Assembly (NCBI GenBank): GCA_963644855.1
Contig: CAVIQL010000010.1
Span: 1-64,000 of the forward strand
Reading direction: 5' to 3'
DNA: 64,000 nt
Source of the DNA: UBA6398 sp963644855
Lineage (GTDB): Bacteria; Bacteroidota; Bacteroidia; Bacteroidales; Bacteroidaceae
Part shown: positions 8,483-17,748 of the stretch, piece by piece
How positions within the stretch are numbered: position 1 is the first letter of the stretch
Layout of the letters: every line of letters begins with the position of its first letter
Position numbers and translations under genes: made by a program
Notes under the pieces: model-generated
The model's database searches: none
Told to the model about the DNA's origin: nothing
Seen by the model: only the letters and a program-made list of their open reading frames with translations

Positions 8483-8800
8483 TCAGATTTTAACCGCTGT
8501 GCCGCTACACGAAACCATTAGCATACTTCCGGAACTGCCCACGGTTTCATAGTCGATATCTATGCCTACCACGGCGTTTGCTCCCAGTTTTTGGGCTTGC
8601 TCAGCCATTTCAGAAAGGGCAGTATCTTTGGCCTCGCGCAAAACATGCTCGTAGCTTCGTGAACGTCCGCCCACAAGGTCGCGAACACTCGCGAAGAAAT
8701 CGCGCATAAAGTTGGCGCCGATTATCGTTTCTCCCGTTACCACGCCATAGTATGTGGTTATCGTTCTACCCTCGATTGTTGGAGTTGTTGTAAGAAGCAT
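8483..8800 (-). CDS. YbjQ family (UPF0145) protein
   Basis: 105 residues, full family length. Seen: an initial TTTPTIEGRTITTYYGVVTGETIIGANFMRDFFA, the helix SYEHVLREAKDTALSEMAEQAQKLGANAVVGIDIDYE and the end GSMLMVSCSGTAVKI. UPF0145 proteins are small pentameric YbjQ-like proteins of unknown function. First gene of ybjQ-rnhB-ruvB-ybeY. Its start codon abuts copy 3 of the intergenic element (8801), so any promoter or leader must lie within that repeat. Confidence 0.92.
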   Translation of the reverse strand: MLLTTTPTIEGRTITTYYGVVTGETIIGANFMRDFFASVRDLVGGRSRSYEHVLREAKDTALSEMAEQAQKLGANAVVGIDIDYETVGSSGSMLMVSCSGTAVKI

Positions 8801-8884
8801 ATATCGTTTTTCTAATATGGCTTGTTTTTTAAAAAAGGTCCGATATTATTTAAAAAATATCGGTTATTATTTTTTCAATATCCT
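8801..8884. repeat. Three-box 21-bp-period intergenic element, copy 3
   Basis: Boxes AATATGGCTTGTT (8814-8826), AAGGTCCGATATT (8835-8847) and AATATCGGTTATT (8856-8868), period 21. Left end ATATCGTTTTT, right end TTCAATATCC. The element reaches the ybjQ start codon. Confidence 0.88.
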
Positions 8885-8912
8885 TTATCGGTTTCAGACC
8901 TCCCTTTTTGCT

Positions 8913-10127
8913 CTAAAACATTTTCCTTACGCGTTCTATTCCATCGGCAAACGCATCTACTTCTTCAATGGTATTGTAGAGCGCAAACGATGCACGCGCC
9001 ACACTCTGCACTCCCATGCTTTCCACAAGCGGTTGGGCGCAGTGATGTCCCGTTCGTATCGCTATTCCAAGGCGGTCGAGCAGTGTGCCAAGGTCAAGCG
9101 GGTGAATGTTGCCGACTACAAACGAGAGTACAGCCGATTTGTGGCTCGCCTTTCCAAAGATTCGCATTCCGGGAATGGCTTCCAAGCGTTTGGTGGCATA
9201 TTCGAGCAATTCGTGCTCGTGAGCCGCAATGTTGTCAAGCCCAATGTTTTCTACATAGTCAAGAGCCGTGGCAAGCGAATGGCTTCCCACGTAGTCGGGA
9301 GTGCCTGCCTCGAATCTCAAAGGCGCATCTTCAAATTCCGTATGCTCGAAATGTACCGTTTTTATCATTTCACCGCCACCCTGATAAGGGGGAAGTTTCT
9401 CCAACCATTCGGCTTTGCCGTAAAGAGCTCCGATGCCGGTAGGACCATACACCTTGTGCCCGCTAAAAGCATAGAAGTCGCAATCGATATCCTGCACATC
9501 TACTTTAAGATGAGGCACACTCTGCGCTCCGTCTATGAGAATGGGCACACCATGAGCATGGGCAATGGTAGTGAGTTGCTTAACGGGATTAACTGTACCG
9601 AGAACGTTTGAAACATGAGTAACGGAAACCAATTTTGTATGCTCGTTGAAAAGATTCTGATAGTCTTCCATGCAAAGTTCTCCCACCTCGTTTATAGGAA
9701 TAACCCTGAGCTTTATGCCCTTTCGCATCTCTATCAACTGCCACGGCACAATGTTGGAATGATGTTCCATTGCCGACACAATAACTTCGTCGCCCTCTTT
9801 AAGAAAAGTCTCGCCAAACGAAGAAGCTACGAGATTGAGCCCTTCGGTAGCGCCCCTTGTGAAAATAATTTCAGATGGCGACGATGCATTGAGAAACTTT
9901 GCAATCTTTGCGCGGGCTGCCTCGTGAAGTTCTGTGGCTTGCTGCGAAAGGAAATGCACTCCGCGATGCACATTGGCGTTCTCGGAATAATACTCATCAA
10001 CTATGGCATCAACCACAACGCGCGGTTTCTGAGTGGTAGCGCTATTGTCGAGATATACAAGCGGCTTGCCATAAACCTTGCGCGACAAAATCGGGAAATC
10101 TTCCCTTATCTTTTGTATGTCATACAT
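8913..10127 (-). CDS. sufS: SufS cysteine desulfurase
   Basis: 404 residues from ATG 10127; the two extra codons upstream would need a TTG start. PLP-dependent enzyme that takes sulphur from cysteine for Fe-S cluster assembly. Seen: YLDNSATTQKP near residue 26, NVHRGVHFLS, RGATEGLNLVA, MEHHSNIVPWQ, the PLP lysine in FSGHKVYGPTG near 222, QGGGEMI and the active cysteine in RTGHHCAQP near 360. These are hallmarks of group II (SufS) enzymes, which act with SufE. It follows the EnvC-like gene by 13 nt at the end of the dut operon and is separate from other suf genes (sufE at 56311, sufD at 63609). Confidence 0.96.
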   Translation of the reverse strand: MYDIQKIREDFPILSRKVYGKPLVYLDNSATTQKPRVVVDAIVDEYYSENANVHRGVHFLSQQATELHEAARAKIAKFLNASSPSEIIFTRGATEGLNLVASSFGETFLKEGDEVIVSAMEHHSNIVPWQLIEMRKGIKLRVIPINEVGELCMEDYQNLFNEHTKLVSVTHVSNVLGTVNPVKQLTTIAHAHGVPILIDGAQSVPHLKVDVQDIDCDFYAFSGHKVYGPTGIGALYGKAEWLEKLPPYQGGGEMIKTVHFEHTEFEDAPLRFEAGTPDYVGSHSLATALDYVENIGLDNIAAHEHELLEYATKRLEAIPGMRIFGKASHKSAVLSFVVGNIHPLDLGTLLDRLGIAIRTGHHCAQPLVESMGVQSVARASFALYNTIEEVDAFADGIERVRKMF

Positions 10128-10140
10128 TCTCAAAATCTTT

Positions 10141-11535
10141 TTATCTTGCGAGCCACGACTCAGGATTTAATTTCGAAGTTTCACGTCGCAATTGGAAATG
10201 CAGCGTGCAATTGCCCGACGCATCTCGAGCCACCGAACCAATGGTTTGCTTTGTCTTGACTTTTTGTCCACGACTTACAGAAACCGAAGACAGATTACAG
10301 TAAACCGAAATATAACTGCCATGGCGCACAAGCACGTTGGAATATCCGCCAAGCGAGAACACCGCCGAAACTTCTCCGTCGAAAATCGCACGAGCCTGCG
10401 CTCCGGCTTTTCCAGTAATGTTTATGCCCTTATTTTCAAGCTGCACGCCCGAAAGACCATCGACATTGTGCACACCATAATGCTGCGTAATCATATAACT
10501 TCCCGAAATAGGCATCGGCAACCGACCTTTGTTTGCGGAAAAATCGTTGGAAAGCGCACGATCAGCCTCCTCCATCTTAAACACTTTCATATCCTCCACA
10601 CTCTGTTTGGGAGTTTTTTCCACAGTAGCCTTGGCTTCGTCTTTTGCTTTGCCAGAAGATTTCCCGGTCTTGGAATCATTCGAATTCTGTGCCGCAAGTT
10701 TTTGCCGCCGAGCCTCCTCGCGTGCCTGTTGTTCGGCAATCTTTTTCTGTCGTTCTATCTCGCGTCGCCTTGCTTCCTCTCTGCGCTTTTTCTCTGCAAG
10801 TATTTGTTGCTGAATCAACGCATCGATTTTGGAATTGAGCGAAGAATAACGTTTTTTGTCCGCGTTTATCTGTGTCTGTACCTGCCGCTGTTTTTTCTGC
10901 AAGCCATTCACGATTTTTGTACGCTCGGCATGTTGTCCTTCAAGTTTGGTCTGTTCGTTACGTCCCTCGTTGAGAAGAACATTTTTCTCGTCGCGAGTTT
11001 TCACAACCTCGGCATGTTTTGCATCAACCTGCACTTGTTTGCGTTTTACAAGTTCGCCTTGCACACGCTGGTACCTGGCATATTCTCTAACGTACCTCAT
11101 GCGTCGCAACATCTGCGAGAAATTGTCGGCAGAAAATATGAACATCAATTTGTTTTGCGTATTACGATTTCTGTAGAGATACATCATTGCCCTACGATAA
11201 CGCCGCTTGCGCGTTTCAAGTTCCGATTTCAGCGTATCAAGCTGCGTTTTCAATTCTCCAATTTTGCTATCAAGAGCGTTGACATCTGCTGAAATTGCAT
11301 CGATATACTTTTTCTGCGTACTGATTTGCCCATTCAAAACATTTAGATTGCTTAGCTGCGATCGCACGTCCTTTTTCAAAGATTTGAGCATGCCTTCGTT
11401 TTGCGTAATCTTCTTTTGCAACGTGGTGCGTTGCGATTTCAGATTTCGCAATTCCTTTTCGGTTTGCGCTCCAATGCTGCAAAATCCGAACGCTATTGCA
11501 GCCAGAAAAAATATTATGCGTAAGCGTGGCGTCAT
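10141..11535 (-). CDS. EnvC-like murein hydrolase activator (degenerate M23)
   Basis: 464 residues from ATG 11535, which overlaps the upstream stop as ATGA. Signal peptide ending CSIGA before QTEKE. Residues about 25-280 are a long coiled coil (heptad-rich, Lys/Arg/Gln/Glu-rich), followed by a charged linker and a C-terminal LytM/M23 domain from about 345. The first zinc-ligand motif is lost: where M23 enzymes have HxGxD this protein reads NKGINI, while LHFQLRR keeps the last motif. That pattern fits EnvC/NlpD-type activators of amidases in septal peptidoglycan splitting rather than an active peptidase. Part of the dut-TPR-DUF4292 cluster common in Bacteroidales. Confidence 0.9.
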   Translation of the reverse strand: MTPRLRIIFFLAAIAFGFCSIGAQTEKELRNLKSQRTTLQKKITQNEGMLKSLKKDVRSQLSNLNVLNGQISTQKKYIDAISADVNALDSKIGELKTQLDTLKSELETRKRRYRRAMMYLYRNRNTQNKLMFIFSADNFSQMLRRMRYVREYARYQRVQGELVKRKQVQVDAKHAEVVKTRDEKNVLLNEGRNEQTKLEGQHAERTKIVNGLQKKQRQVQTQINADKKRYSSLNSKIDALIQQQILAEKKRREEARRREIERQKKIAEQQAREEARRQKLAAQNSNDSKTGKSSGKAKDEAKATVEKTPKQSVEDMKVFKMEEADRALSNDFSANKGRLPMPISGSYMITQHYGVHNVDGLSGVQLENKGINITGKAGAQARAIFDGEVSAVFSLGGYSNVLVRHGSYISVYCNLSSVSVSRGQKVKTKQTIGSVARDASGNCTLHFQLRRETSKLNPESWLAR

Positions 11536-12383
11536 TGTATTGATGAAAGTTTTTTCATTATCTCTTCTATCGGGCGCTGCTTGTATGATGTAGGAACTTG
11601 AGTGCGTGTTTCCCATTTGGAATTGTCGGAAATTCGGCTCAAGTTTATTGTCATGTTCATGTCATGCTTTCCTCCGTTTGCAACAAGGCTTATTTGCGTA
11701 GGGAATTGCTTTCCTCCAAAATTGGTAAAGTCAGAATATTTGCACACAAGGCTTTCTTTGGCGTTAATATCCTTTGGATTTACCGTAACACGGTCAAGAA
11801 GCGCGCTTGAAGTCTTTGTTAGAAATTCGTAGTCGAGTTTGGGCGAAGAGGTAAGGCTTAAAAGCGTGTGGTCGCCGCTTGATGCGATGTTGAACTTGCT
11901 TAATTCGGTTTTTACATCGCGTGTTCCGGGCACAAATATCTCATTCCAGAACATCGATTGCAGTACATAGAAGTCAAGGCTTGCGCTTTTCAGGAAACTT
12001 GCATCGGAATATGTGGCCTTTACATACTGTTTGTTGAAACGGTCAAGGAGCAATACGTAGTCGGGAGTGAATTCCAGCCGTGCCACTTCTATTCCCAGAA
12101 ACGACATAGAGATTTGTATCACATCGTCGCGCTTCATTTTCAGAGAGCCGCCGAGTGTAAAACTTTTAGAGCCGTTTTGTAACTCCACGTTAGCCTTTGC
12201 CGTTAGGAATTGTGAGGATTGGAAATTGTCGGTAACTTTTTTTGCGTAAACAGCAGCCGATGATTCTTTGGCGGTTCCGGTTGTGGATTTGGTTGTATGC
12301 TTCGACGAACTGCACGCAGCGAACATTGCCACCGCCATAATTGCAGTTGTTAGTCTGATTAACTGTTTTACAAGCCTTTTCAT
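11532..12383 (-). CDS. DUF4292 lipoprotein
   Basis: 283 residues. N-terminal signal with lipobox-like AVAMFAAC then SSSKHTTKST, so probably lipidated at the Cys near residue 24 and outer-membrane associated. The body is a string of beta strands (SFTLGGSLKMKRDDVIQIS, GIEVARLEFTPDYVLLLDRFNKQYVKA), the DUF4292 fold, which resembles LolA/LolB-type lipid-binding half-barrels. Exact function unknown. Start is 13 nt after the TPR gene; its stop overlaps the EnvC-like start by 4 nt, which indicates translational coupling. Confidence 0.88.
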   Translation of the reverse strand: MKRLVKQLIRLTTAIMAVAMFAACSSSKHTTKSTTGTAKESSAAVYAKKVTDNFQSSQFLTAKANVELQNGSKSFTLGGSLKMKRDDVIQISMSFLGIEVARLEFTPDYVLLLDRFNKQYVKATYSDASFLKSASLDFYVLQSMFWNEIFVPGTRDVKTELSKFNIASSGDHTLLSLTSSPKLDYEFLTKTSSALLDRVTVNPKDINAKESLVCKYSDFTNFGGKQFPTQISLVANGGKHDMNMTINLSRISDNSKWETRTQVPTSYKQRPIEEIMKKLSSIQ

Positions 12384-12396
12384 TGCTGTTATAATA

Positions 12397-14187
12397 TTAT
12401 TGTGCTATATATTTTTTCTGTTTTATCTTTTTCTCCAAGGTTTTCGAGTTGCTGTCCAAACTTTTTGCCTTGCGCCACATCTCCAAAGCGTCTTGTGTTT
12501 TGCCAAGCATGGAATATATGTCGCCGGCATGTTCGTAAATCGAGGCGTTTTGCTTTACGGGACTGATATTCTTCATTGCTTCTTCGATAAAAGTAGCTGC
12601 TTCTCCATATTTTCCTTGTTCAAAAAGCACCCATGCGTATGTATCGAGATACGTGGCGCTTTTGGGTTGTGCCTTTATGGTTTTCAAGCTCATTGTTGCC
12701 GCTTTGTCGAGGTCGCATTTCTTGAGTGCGAGAAAATACGCATAGTTGTTGAGCGAATTTATATTGTCTTCCTTATAAAGGAGTGAGGTGTCGTAGGCTT
12801 TAAAACAGAGCGAATCTTTTCCAAGTTCGTGATATACATCGCCAAGCAGCGAATAGTAATCCGAGGCAAGGTCGGAATTTACATTTTGTGGGATATTTTC
12901 GCTACCGGCTTCCAACATTTCCAATGCTTTCTGCTTATGTTCTAGGCTGAAATGCGCCAGTCCGCCATAGAAATAGTACAACAGATTTGTAGGGTCGTAT
13001 TCTATGCCGCCTTCGCAGATTTTCGTTATTTCGTCTTCAAGCGATTTGCTCACGCAATACTGCAAAAGTTTCAGCCTTACCTGCGAATAATCGGGTTTAA
13101 GCGCCAGAAGTTTTCTCCAAACGGGTGCTGTTTCGTCGGCGGGCTTTTTCAGCATTACGAGATAGGCTTGATAAATATCGAGAAGCGTGGCGTCGGGATT
13201 TTTTGTTTCGAAAATAGTTTTGCAAGCGGGCAATGCTGCCGTGCTATCTATTGTGCCGCGCGCGCCACTCATTATCATAGAGTTCAAAGCCTTTACGCGT
13301 GTATTCACACTCATCTTTTCGTTTGTGGCAATAGAGTTGGCTTTTTCAAGATAGGCCGGGATATCGTTTTGCACGAGTTTGCGGTTCATTATAGCCAGAT
13401 TTGCCAGGTCGTTGTAGGGGTCTTCGGCAAGCACCGACTGATATTCCGCCATTTCTTTGTCGTATTCTTTCATATCGCCATAGGCTCCGCCGCGAATTAC
13501 CCGAAAGGTGGCGTTTGTAGGGTCGTTCTTGATTAGCGAGTTTACCAGCACGAGCGTAGAGTCGAGCATTCCGGCTTGGGAATATGCCTCTATCTTACGA
13601 AGTGAAAGTTCTTCGCTTTTCCCTTCTTGCACTTCGAGTCGCGAGAGTGTGCGAATGAGCGATTTATAGTCTTTTTGGCTACGATATATATCGGCAAGAT
13701 TGAAGAGCAAGTCTTCGTGGTCGGGAAAGCGGTGCGACATTATTTCATAGCGTGCCACAGCGCTGTCGTTCATTCCCCGCGAATCGTAAAACTCTGCCAG
13801 TTGCTGCTGAAAATAGTAGTTGTCGGGCTCCAAATCTACCGCTTTGCGAAACAGACGTTCGGTTTCGTGGGTTGAGTCTTCCATATTGAGCATACTCTTT
13901 ATGAGTCCCATTGCCGAGAGTGCCTCGGGAGCTTCGGGATTTATGTCGAGAGCGTGCCGCAATAGCTCATAGGCTGCATCATAGTTGCCTTTTTCTTTCT
14001 GCACCACGTATTCCAGGAAAAACTCGTTGAATTTACGTTGGTGTTCATAGTCTGCAATTTCGGTTTGCCGGCTTGCGCTTTTTTTCTTTGCGCTTTTGGT
14101 TTGTGCCGAAAGGGGCATGGCAACAACTGCCGCCAACATTATTGTCAGCAGCATGGTTATATGCTTGAAACTGCAAGGTTGCCGCAT
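12397..14187 (-). CDS. Secreted tetratricopeptide-repeat protein
   Basis: 596 residues, signal peptide MLLTIMLAAVVAMPLSA then QTKSAKKK. A second possible start (Met12) would shorten only the n-region. TPR motifs run through most of the length, for example YDAAYELLRHALDINPEAPEALSAMG (from about residue 75), AVARYEIMSHRFPDHEDLLFNLADIYRSQ, and near the C-terminus YGEAATFIEEAMKN and DALEMWRKAKSLDSNSKTLEKKI. Such proteins act as periplasmic or outer-membrane scaffolds. The conserved position between dut and the DUF4292 lipoprotein suggests a role in envelope biogenesis, which is inference. Confidence 0.9.
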   Translation of the reverse strand: MRQPCSFKHITMLLTIMLAAVVAMPLSAQTKSAKKKSASRQTEIADYEHQRKFNEFFLEYVVQKEKGNYDAAYELLRHALDINPEAPEALSAMGLIKSMLNMEDSTHETERLFRKAVDLEPDNYYFQQQLAEFYDSRGMNDSAVARYEIMSHRFPDHEDLLFNLADIYRSQKDYKSLIRTLSRLEVQEGKSEELSLRKIEAYSQAGMLDSTLVLVNSLIKNDPTNATFRVIRGGAYGDMKEYDKEMAEYQSVLAEDPYNDLANLAIMNRKLVQNDIPAYLEKANSIATNEKMSVNTRVKALNSMIMSGARGTIDSTAALPACKTIFETKNPDATLLDIYQAYLVMLKKPADETAPVWRKLLALKPDYSQVRLKLLQYCVSKSLEDEITKICEGGIEYDPTNLLYYFYGGLAHFSLEHKQKALEMLEAGSENIPQNVNSDLASDYYSLLGDVYHELGKDSLCFKAYDTSLLYKEDNINSLNNYAYFLALKKCDLDKAATMSLKTIKAQPKSATYLDTYAWVLFEQGKYGEAATFIEEAMKNISPVKQNASIYEHAGDIYSMLGKTQDALEMWRKAKSLDSNSKTLEKKIKQKKYIAQ

Positions 14188-14212
14188 CCTCTATATATGT
14201 TTTAGAATAATA

Positions 14213-14647
14213 TCAATGCTTCCCGGTATGTCCAAAACCGCCTGCGCCACGCTGACTGTCGGCAAGCGTTTCAACGGTTTCCCATTCCACTTGTTCGAAC
14301 TTCGAGACTACCATTTGCGCAATGCGGTCGCCGTCGTTCACAACAAATTCCTCGTTTGAAAGGTTCACCATTATCACGCCAATCTCGCCACGATAATCGG
14401 CGTCGATGGTTCCCGGAGTGTTGAGCAAACTTATTCCGTGTTTCAAAGCCAGTCCCGAGCGCGGGCGTATCTGTGCTTCATACCCCTCAGGCAGTTCGAT
14501 AAACAATCCCGTGGGCACAAGTTTTCGCTCCAATGGTTTCAAAGTTATAGGAGAATCCACATTGGCGCGGAGGTCAAGCCCGGCGCTTTGCGGAGTTTCG
14601 TATTGCGGAAGTTCATGACGGGAACGGTTGATTACTTTTATCTTCAT
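14213..14647 (-). CDS. dut: dUTP diphosphatase
   Basis: 144 residues, trimeric dUTPase. All five motifs are visible: AGLDLRA, RPRSGLALKHGI, NTPGTIDADYRGEIGVIMVN, RIAQMVV and the glycine-rich RGAGGFGHTG at the C-terminus. It hydrolyses dUTP to dUMP, limiting uracil in DNA and feeding dTMP synthesis. First gene of a five-gene minus-strand operon (dut, TPR, DUF4292, EnvC-like, sufS) with gaps of 25, 13, -4 and 13 nt. Promoter at 14679-14709. ung elsewhere in the window (35370) acts on the same problem, uracil in DNA. Confidence 0.97.
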   Translation of the reverse strand: MKIKVINRSRHELPQYETPQSAGLDLRANVDSPITLKPLERKLVPTGLFIELPEGYEAQIRPRSGLALKHGISLLNTPGTIDADYRGEIGVIMVNLSNEEFVVNDGDRIAQMVVSKFEQVEWETVETLADSQRGAGGFGHTGKH

Positions 14648-14678
14648 ATGTTAATCTGCATAGTTTACTCGTAATCTG

Positions 14679-14709
14679 CAAAAGTAAAAAATTCCGTATT
14701 AACAGCCAA
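14679..14709 (-). promoter_or_regulatory. Promoter of the dut operon
   Basis: On the minus strand TTG (14707-14709), 20-bp gap, TACTTTTG (14679-14686); start about 32 nt before the dut ATG. Confidence 0.75.
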
Positions 14710-14760
14710 CTTTTTGCCTTTAATTGCGGTGAGCGAGCCCCACACGGAATGCCGAAAAAA

Positions 14761-14958
14761 CGATATCAAATATCGCAAAAAACAATAAGGCATCTTGTAA
14801 AAATAATGTCAGACATTTTTTAAAAAAGGTCCGATATTATTTAAAAAATATCGGTTATTAGTTTTACGTCTTCCGATGTTGTTTTTAAGAGGTCGTATCT
14901 AATTCAAATTCCAAGACTTAGAATTTAAATTAAATGCCTTGGATTTTTTACGATAACG
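14761..14958. repeat. Three-box element with Y hairpin module, copy 4
   Basis: Boxes AATGTCAGACATT (14805-14817), AAGGTCCGATATT (14826-14838), AATATCGGTTATT (14847-14859), period 21, preceded by GGCATCTTGTAAAAATA. Then the Y module (about 14880-14958) with TCTAATTCAAATTCCAAG and its near-inverse, ending ATGCCTTGGATTTTTTACG. Sits between dut and the malic enzyme terminator. Confidence 0.92.
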
Positions 14959-14983
14959 CCACACGTATTTACCAGCATGACTA

Positions 14984-15022
14984 AACAAAAAACTGCCGCA
15001 ACTCTTTTACGAGCTGCGGCAG
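14984..15022 (-). terminator. Terminator of the malic enzyme gene
   Basis: Minus-strand stem CTGCCGCAGCTC / GAGTTGCGGCAG with loop GTAAAA (14993-15022), then TTTTTTG. Lies 23 nt beyond the maeB stop. Confidence 0.9.
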
Positions 15023-15044
15023 TGATTAGCAGAATTATAATCTG

Positions 15045-17336
15045 TTATTTCAGTTTCAATTTCTTTTTCTCAACAAGCGCGTCAATCACAGCCACTGCGG
15101 TGATGTTCACAATATCGCGCACAGAGCAGTCGGCATCGGTGAAATGTATAGGTTTGTTCAATCCCATCTGAATTGGGCCGATTACTTCGGTGTCTGGGTT
15201 GATTGCTTTTATCACATGGTAGGTGCAATTTGCCGCATTGAGGCATTGGAATACCAAAGTGTTCACATCTTTACCTTTGAGATAGTTGAACGGATACTTC
15301 TTGTCGCGCAACTCTCGGTTGAGCGCATACGAAACCTGCATCTCGCCGTCGACAGCAAGGTCGGGATATTTCTCGTGGAGTATATTGACCGCCTCGTGCA
15401 TATGACGCGGGCCCGATTCTTTGTCGCTACCAAAATTGGAATAGGAAACCATGCCAATAACTGGCTGGCGGTTGAAGAAATGAGCGGTATGCGCACTAAG
15501 CAAAGCCAAATCCACAAGCGTATCTGTATCGGGGTGGCGATTGATTAGGGTATCAACCAAGAAAAGAGTGCCTCGTTTTGAGTTGATAAGGTGCATCGTT
15601 CCAAAATGATTAAACTGCGGATTGATTCCAATCACTTCCTTTGCAATTTCCTCAACATCGGTTTGTTTGCTGGTGAGACTCGTGATAAGCGCATCGGCAT
15701 CTCCCGTCTCAACCATCATCATTCCAAAATAATTGCGGTTGTAAAGTTTGTCGTTAACCTCTTCCAAAGTGCAACCATTGCGTTGTTCGCGCTCGTAAAG
15801 CGTTGCTGCATATTCTTCGCGGCGTTTGCTGTGCTTATCATCGCGCAAATCGATAATCTCAATGCCTTCCAAGCTGATGTCTATCGACTTTGCTTTCTCT
15901 GAAATTTCCTTTATATTTCCAAGAAGTACAGGTTGGCAGATTCCTTCTTTGAGTGCTTGCGACGCTGCACGTATTATGCGGCTGTGAGTACCGTTAGTAA
16001 ACACCACACGTTGGGGATCGCGGCGCGCTGTCTCGTAAAGAGTGCGAGTAAATTTGCTTTCCTGCCCCATAAGTTCCTTTAAGCGCAAACGATAAGCCTT
16101 CCAATCCGTAATAGGTTTGCGAGCCACGCCACTTTCCATGGCTGCTTTTGCAACGGCCATAGACACTTCGGTAATAAGACGAGGATCTACGGGTTTGGGA
16201 ATAAAGTATTCGGGACCGAACGTAAAGTTGTTTACAGCGTATTCGCGATTTACGATATCGGGCACGGGACGTTTTGCTAAATCTGCCAAAGCATGTACAG
16301 CTGCAATCTTCATTTCTTCGTTTATTGCCGTAGCTGCGGTATCGAGTGCGCCGCGGAACAGATATGGGAAGCACAAAACGTTGTTAATTTGATTGGGATA
16401 GTCGCTTCGTCCTGTAGATATCAAACAATCGGGACGGGCTTCTTTTGCGTCTTCATAAGATATCTCGGGAACGGGATTTGCAAGCGCGAAAATGATTGGC
16501 TTCTCGGTCATTGTTTTAATCATGTCTTTCGTCAGGATATTTCCTTTTGAAAGTCCGAGGAATACATCTGCTCCGTTTATTGCTTCTTCGAGAGTGTGCA
16601 CATCGGTACGCGAGGTGGCGAACATCTTTTTCTGTTCGGTGAGGTTGGCGCGGTCAGCGGTTATTACGCCACGGCTATCGAGCATAACGATGTTTTCGCG
16701 TTTTGCTCCAAGGCTTACATAAAGTTTTGTACAAGATATTGCTGCCGCTCCCGCTCCGCTTACTACGATTTTTACGTCTTCTATTTTCTTGCCAGCTACT
16801 TCAAGGGCGTTTACAAGTCCTGCTGCCGAGATAATTGCCGTGCCGTGTTGATCGTCGTGCATCACAGGAATATCGAGTTCTTCCTTTAATCGGCGTTCTA
16901 TTTCAAAACATTCGGGTGCTTTGATGTCTTCAAGATTTATTCCGCCGAAAGTTGGCGCGATGGCTTTGACTGCTTCGATAAATTTGTCGGGATCTTTTTC
17001 GTTTACTTCGATATCGAATGCGTCTACTCCGCCATAGATTTTAAACAGCAGGCTTTTTCCCTCCATCACGGGCTTTCCTGACATAGCGCCTATATCGCCA
17101 AGTCCGAGCACTGCCGTACCATTTGAAATCACCGCCACAAGGTTACCTTTATTGGTGTATTTGTAGGCGTCGTCGGGCGTTTTTTGTATTTCCAAGCATG
17201 GTTCTGCCACACCCGGAGAGTATGCCAACGACAAATCATATTGTGTGCGATATGGTTTAGTGGGGGTAACTTCTATTTTCCCCGGTTTACCCTTAGAGTG
17301 ATACTCCAAAGCAGCTTCTTTAGTAACCTTAATCAT
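15045..17336 (-). CDS. maeB: NADP-dependent malic enzyme (malic domain plus phosphotransacetylase-like domain)
   Basis: 763 residues, the size of MaeB-type hybrid enzymes. Residues 1-430 carry the malic enzyme part: YDLSLAYSPGVAEPC, AVLGLGDIGAMSGKPVMEGK, FGGINLEDIKAPECFEIE, MHDDQHGTAIISAAG near 160 and the nucleotide-binding VVSGAGAAAISC near 190. From about 430 a phosphotransacetylase-like domain follows (RVVFTNGTHSRIIRAA, FGMMMVETGDADALI, HLINSKRGTLFLVDTLIN), which in this family is regulatory, responding to acetyl-CoA. It converts malate to pyruvate, CO2 and NADPH. Single-gene unit with terminator at 14984 and -7 box at 17382. Confidence 0.96.
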   Translation of the reverse strand: MIKVTKEAALEYHSKGKPGKIEVTPTKPYRTQYDLSLAYSPGVAEPCLEIQKTPDDAYKYTNKGNLVAVISNGTAVLGLGDIGAMSGKPVMEGKSLLFKIYGGVDAFDIEVNEKDPDKFIEAVKAIAPTFGGINLEDIKAPECFEIERRLKEELDIPVMHDDQHGTAIISAAGLVNALEVAGKKIEDVKIVVSGAGAAAISCTKLYVSLGAKRENIVMLDSRGVITADRANLTEQKKMFATSRTDVHTLEEAINGADVFLGLSKGNILTKDMIKTMTEKPIIFALANPVPEISYEDAKEARPDCLISTGRSDYPNQINNVLCFPYLFRGALDTAATAINEEMKIAAVHALADLAKRPVPDIVNREYAVNNFTFGPEYFIPKPVDPRLITEVSMAVAKAAMESGVARKPITDWKAYRLRLKELMGQESKFTRTLYETARRDPQRVVFTNGTHSRIIRAASQALKEGICQPVLLGNIKEISEKAKSIDISLEGIEIIDLRDDKHSKRREEYAATLYEREQRNGCTLEEVNDKLYNRNYFGMMMVETGDADALITSLTSKQTDVEEIAKEVIGINPQFNHFGTMHLINSKRGTLFLVDTLINRHPDTDTLVDLALLSAHTAHFFNRQPVIGMVSYSNFGSDKESGPRHMHEAVNILHEKYPDLAVDGEMQVSYALNRELRDKKYPFNYLKGKDVNTLVFQCLNAANCTYHVIKAINPDTEVIGPIQMGLNKPIHFTDADCSVRDIVNITAVAVIDALVEKKKLKLK

Positions 17337-17381
17337 ATTATTCCTTTCTTTTTGTGTCCTAATCCATTGTTCGATGTTTTA

Positions 17382-17389
17382 CAAAATTA
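17382..17389 (-). promoter_or_regulatory. -7 box of maeB
   Basis: Minus strand TAATTTTG, about 46 nt before the maeB start. No good -33 match seen. Confidence 0.5.
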
Positions 17390-17580
17390 CGCAAATTAGC
17401 CGAAATGCTTTTTTCGTTTTTTGTATTAAATCCGTCTAATTTCAGACAAAAAGCCATATTATGCCATTTTTTTCTCTCAAAAACGCCGATAATAAAAATG
17501 TTGTCAACTTTACTTGCCTTTTTGCCCGACAAATACGAGATATCGCGCCCCTCGTCTGGCATCACGAAAATGCGTTATTT

Positions 17581-17682
17581 GGTATCGAAAAAACAATACG
17601 GCATATTGTAAAAACAATGTCAGACCTTTTTTAAATAATATCGGACCTTTTTTAAAAAATATCCGATATTAGAAAAACGGTA
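17581..17682. repeat. Three-box 21-bp-period intergenic element, copy 5
   Basis: Boxes AATGTCAGACCTT (17616-17628), AATATCGGACCTT (17637-17649), AATATCCGATATT (17658-17670). Left end GGCATATTGTAAAAACA, right end AGAAAAACGG. Lies in the divergent gap between maeB and the beta-barrel gene. Confidence 0.92.
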
Positions 17683-17748
17683 TTTTTTTGCCTTTTTGGC
17701 GCGCTTCACAGCCCTTGTCTAAAACCCTTTCCTGGGGTTGCTATTAGC

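Noticed and set aside
12397..14187. Frames antisense to the TPR gene and to other long genes (up to 366 residues)
   Set aside because: They are by-products of codon bias on the opposite strand; no motif, signal or promoter supports them.
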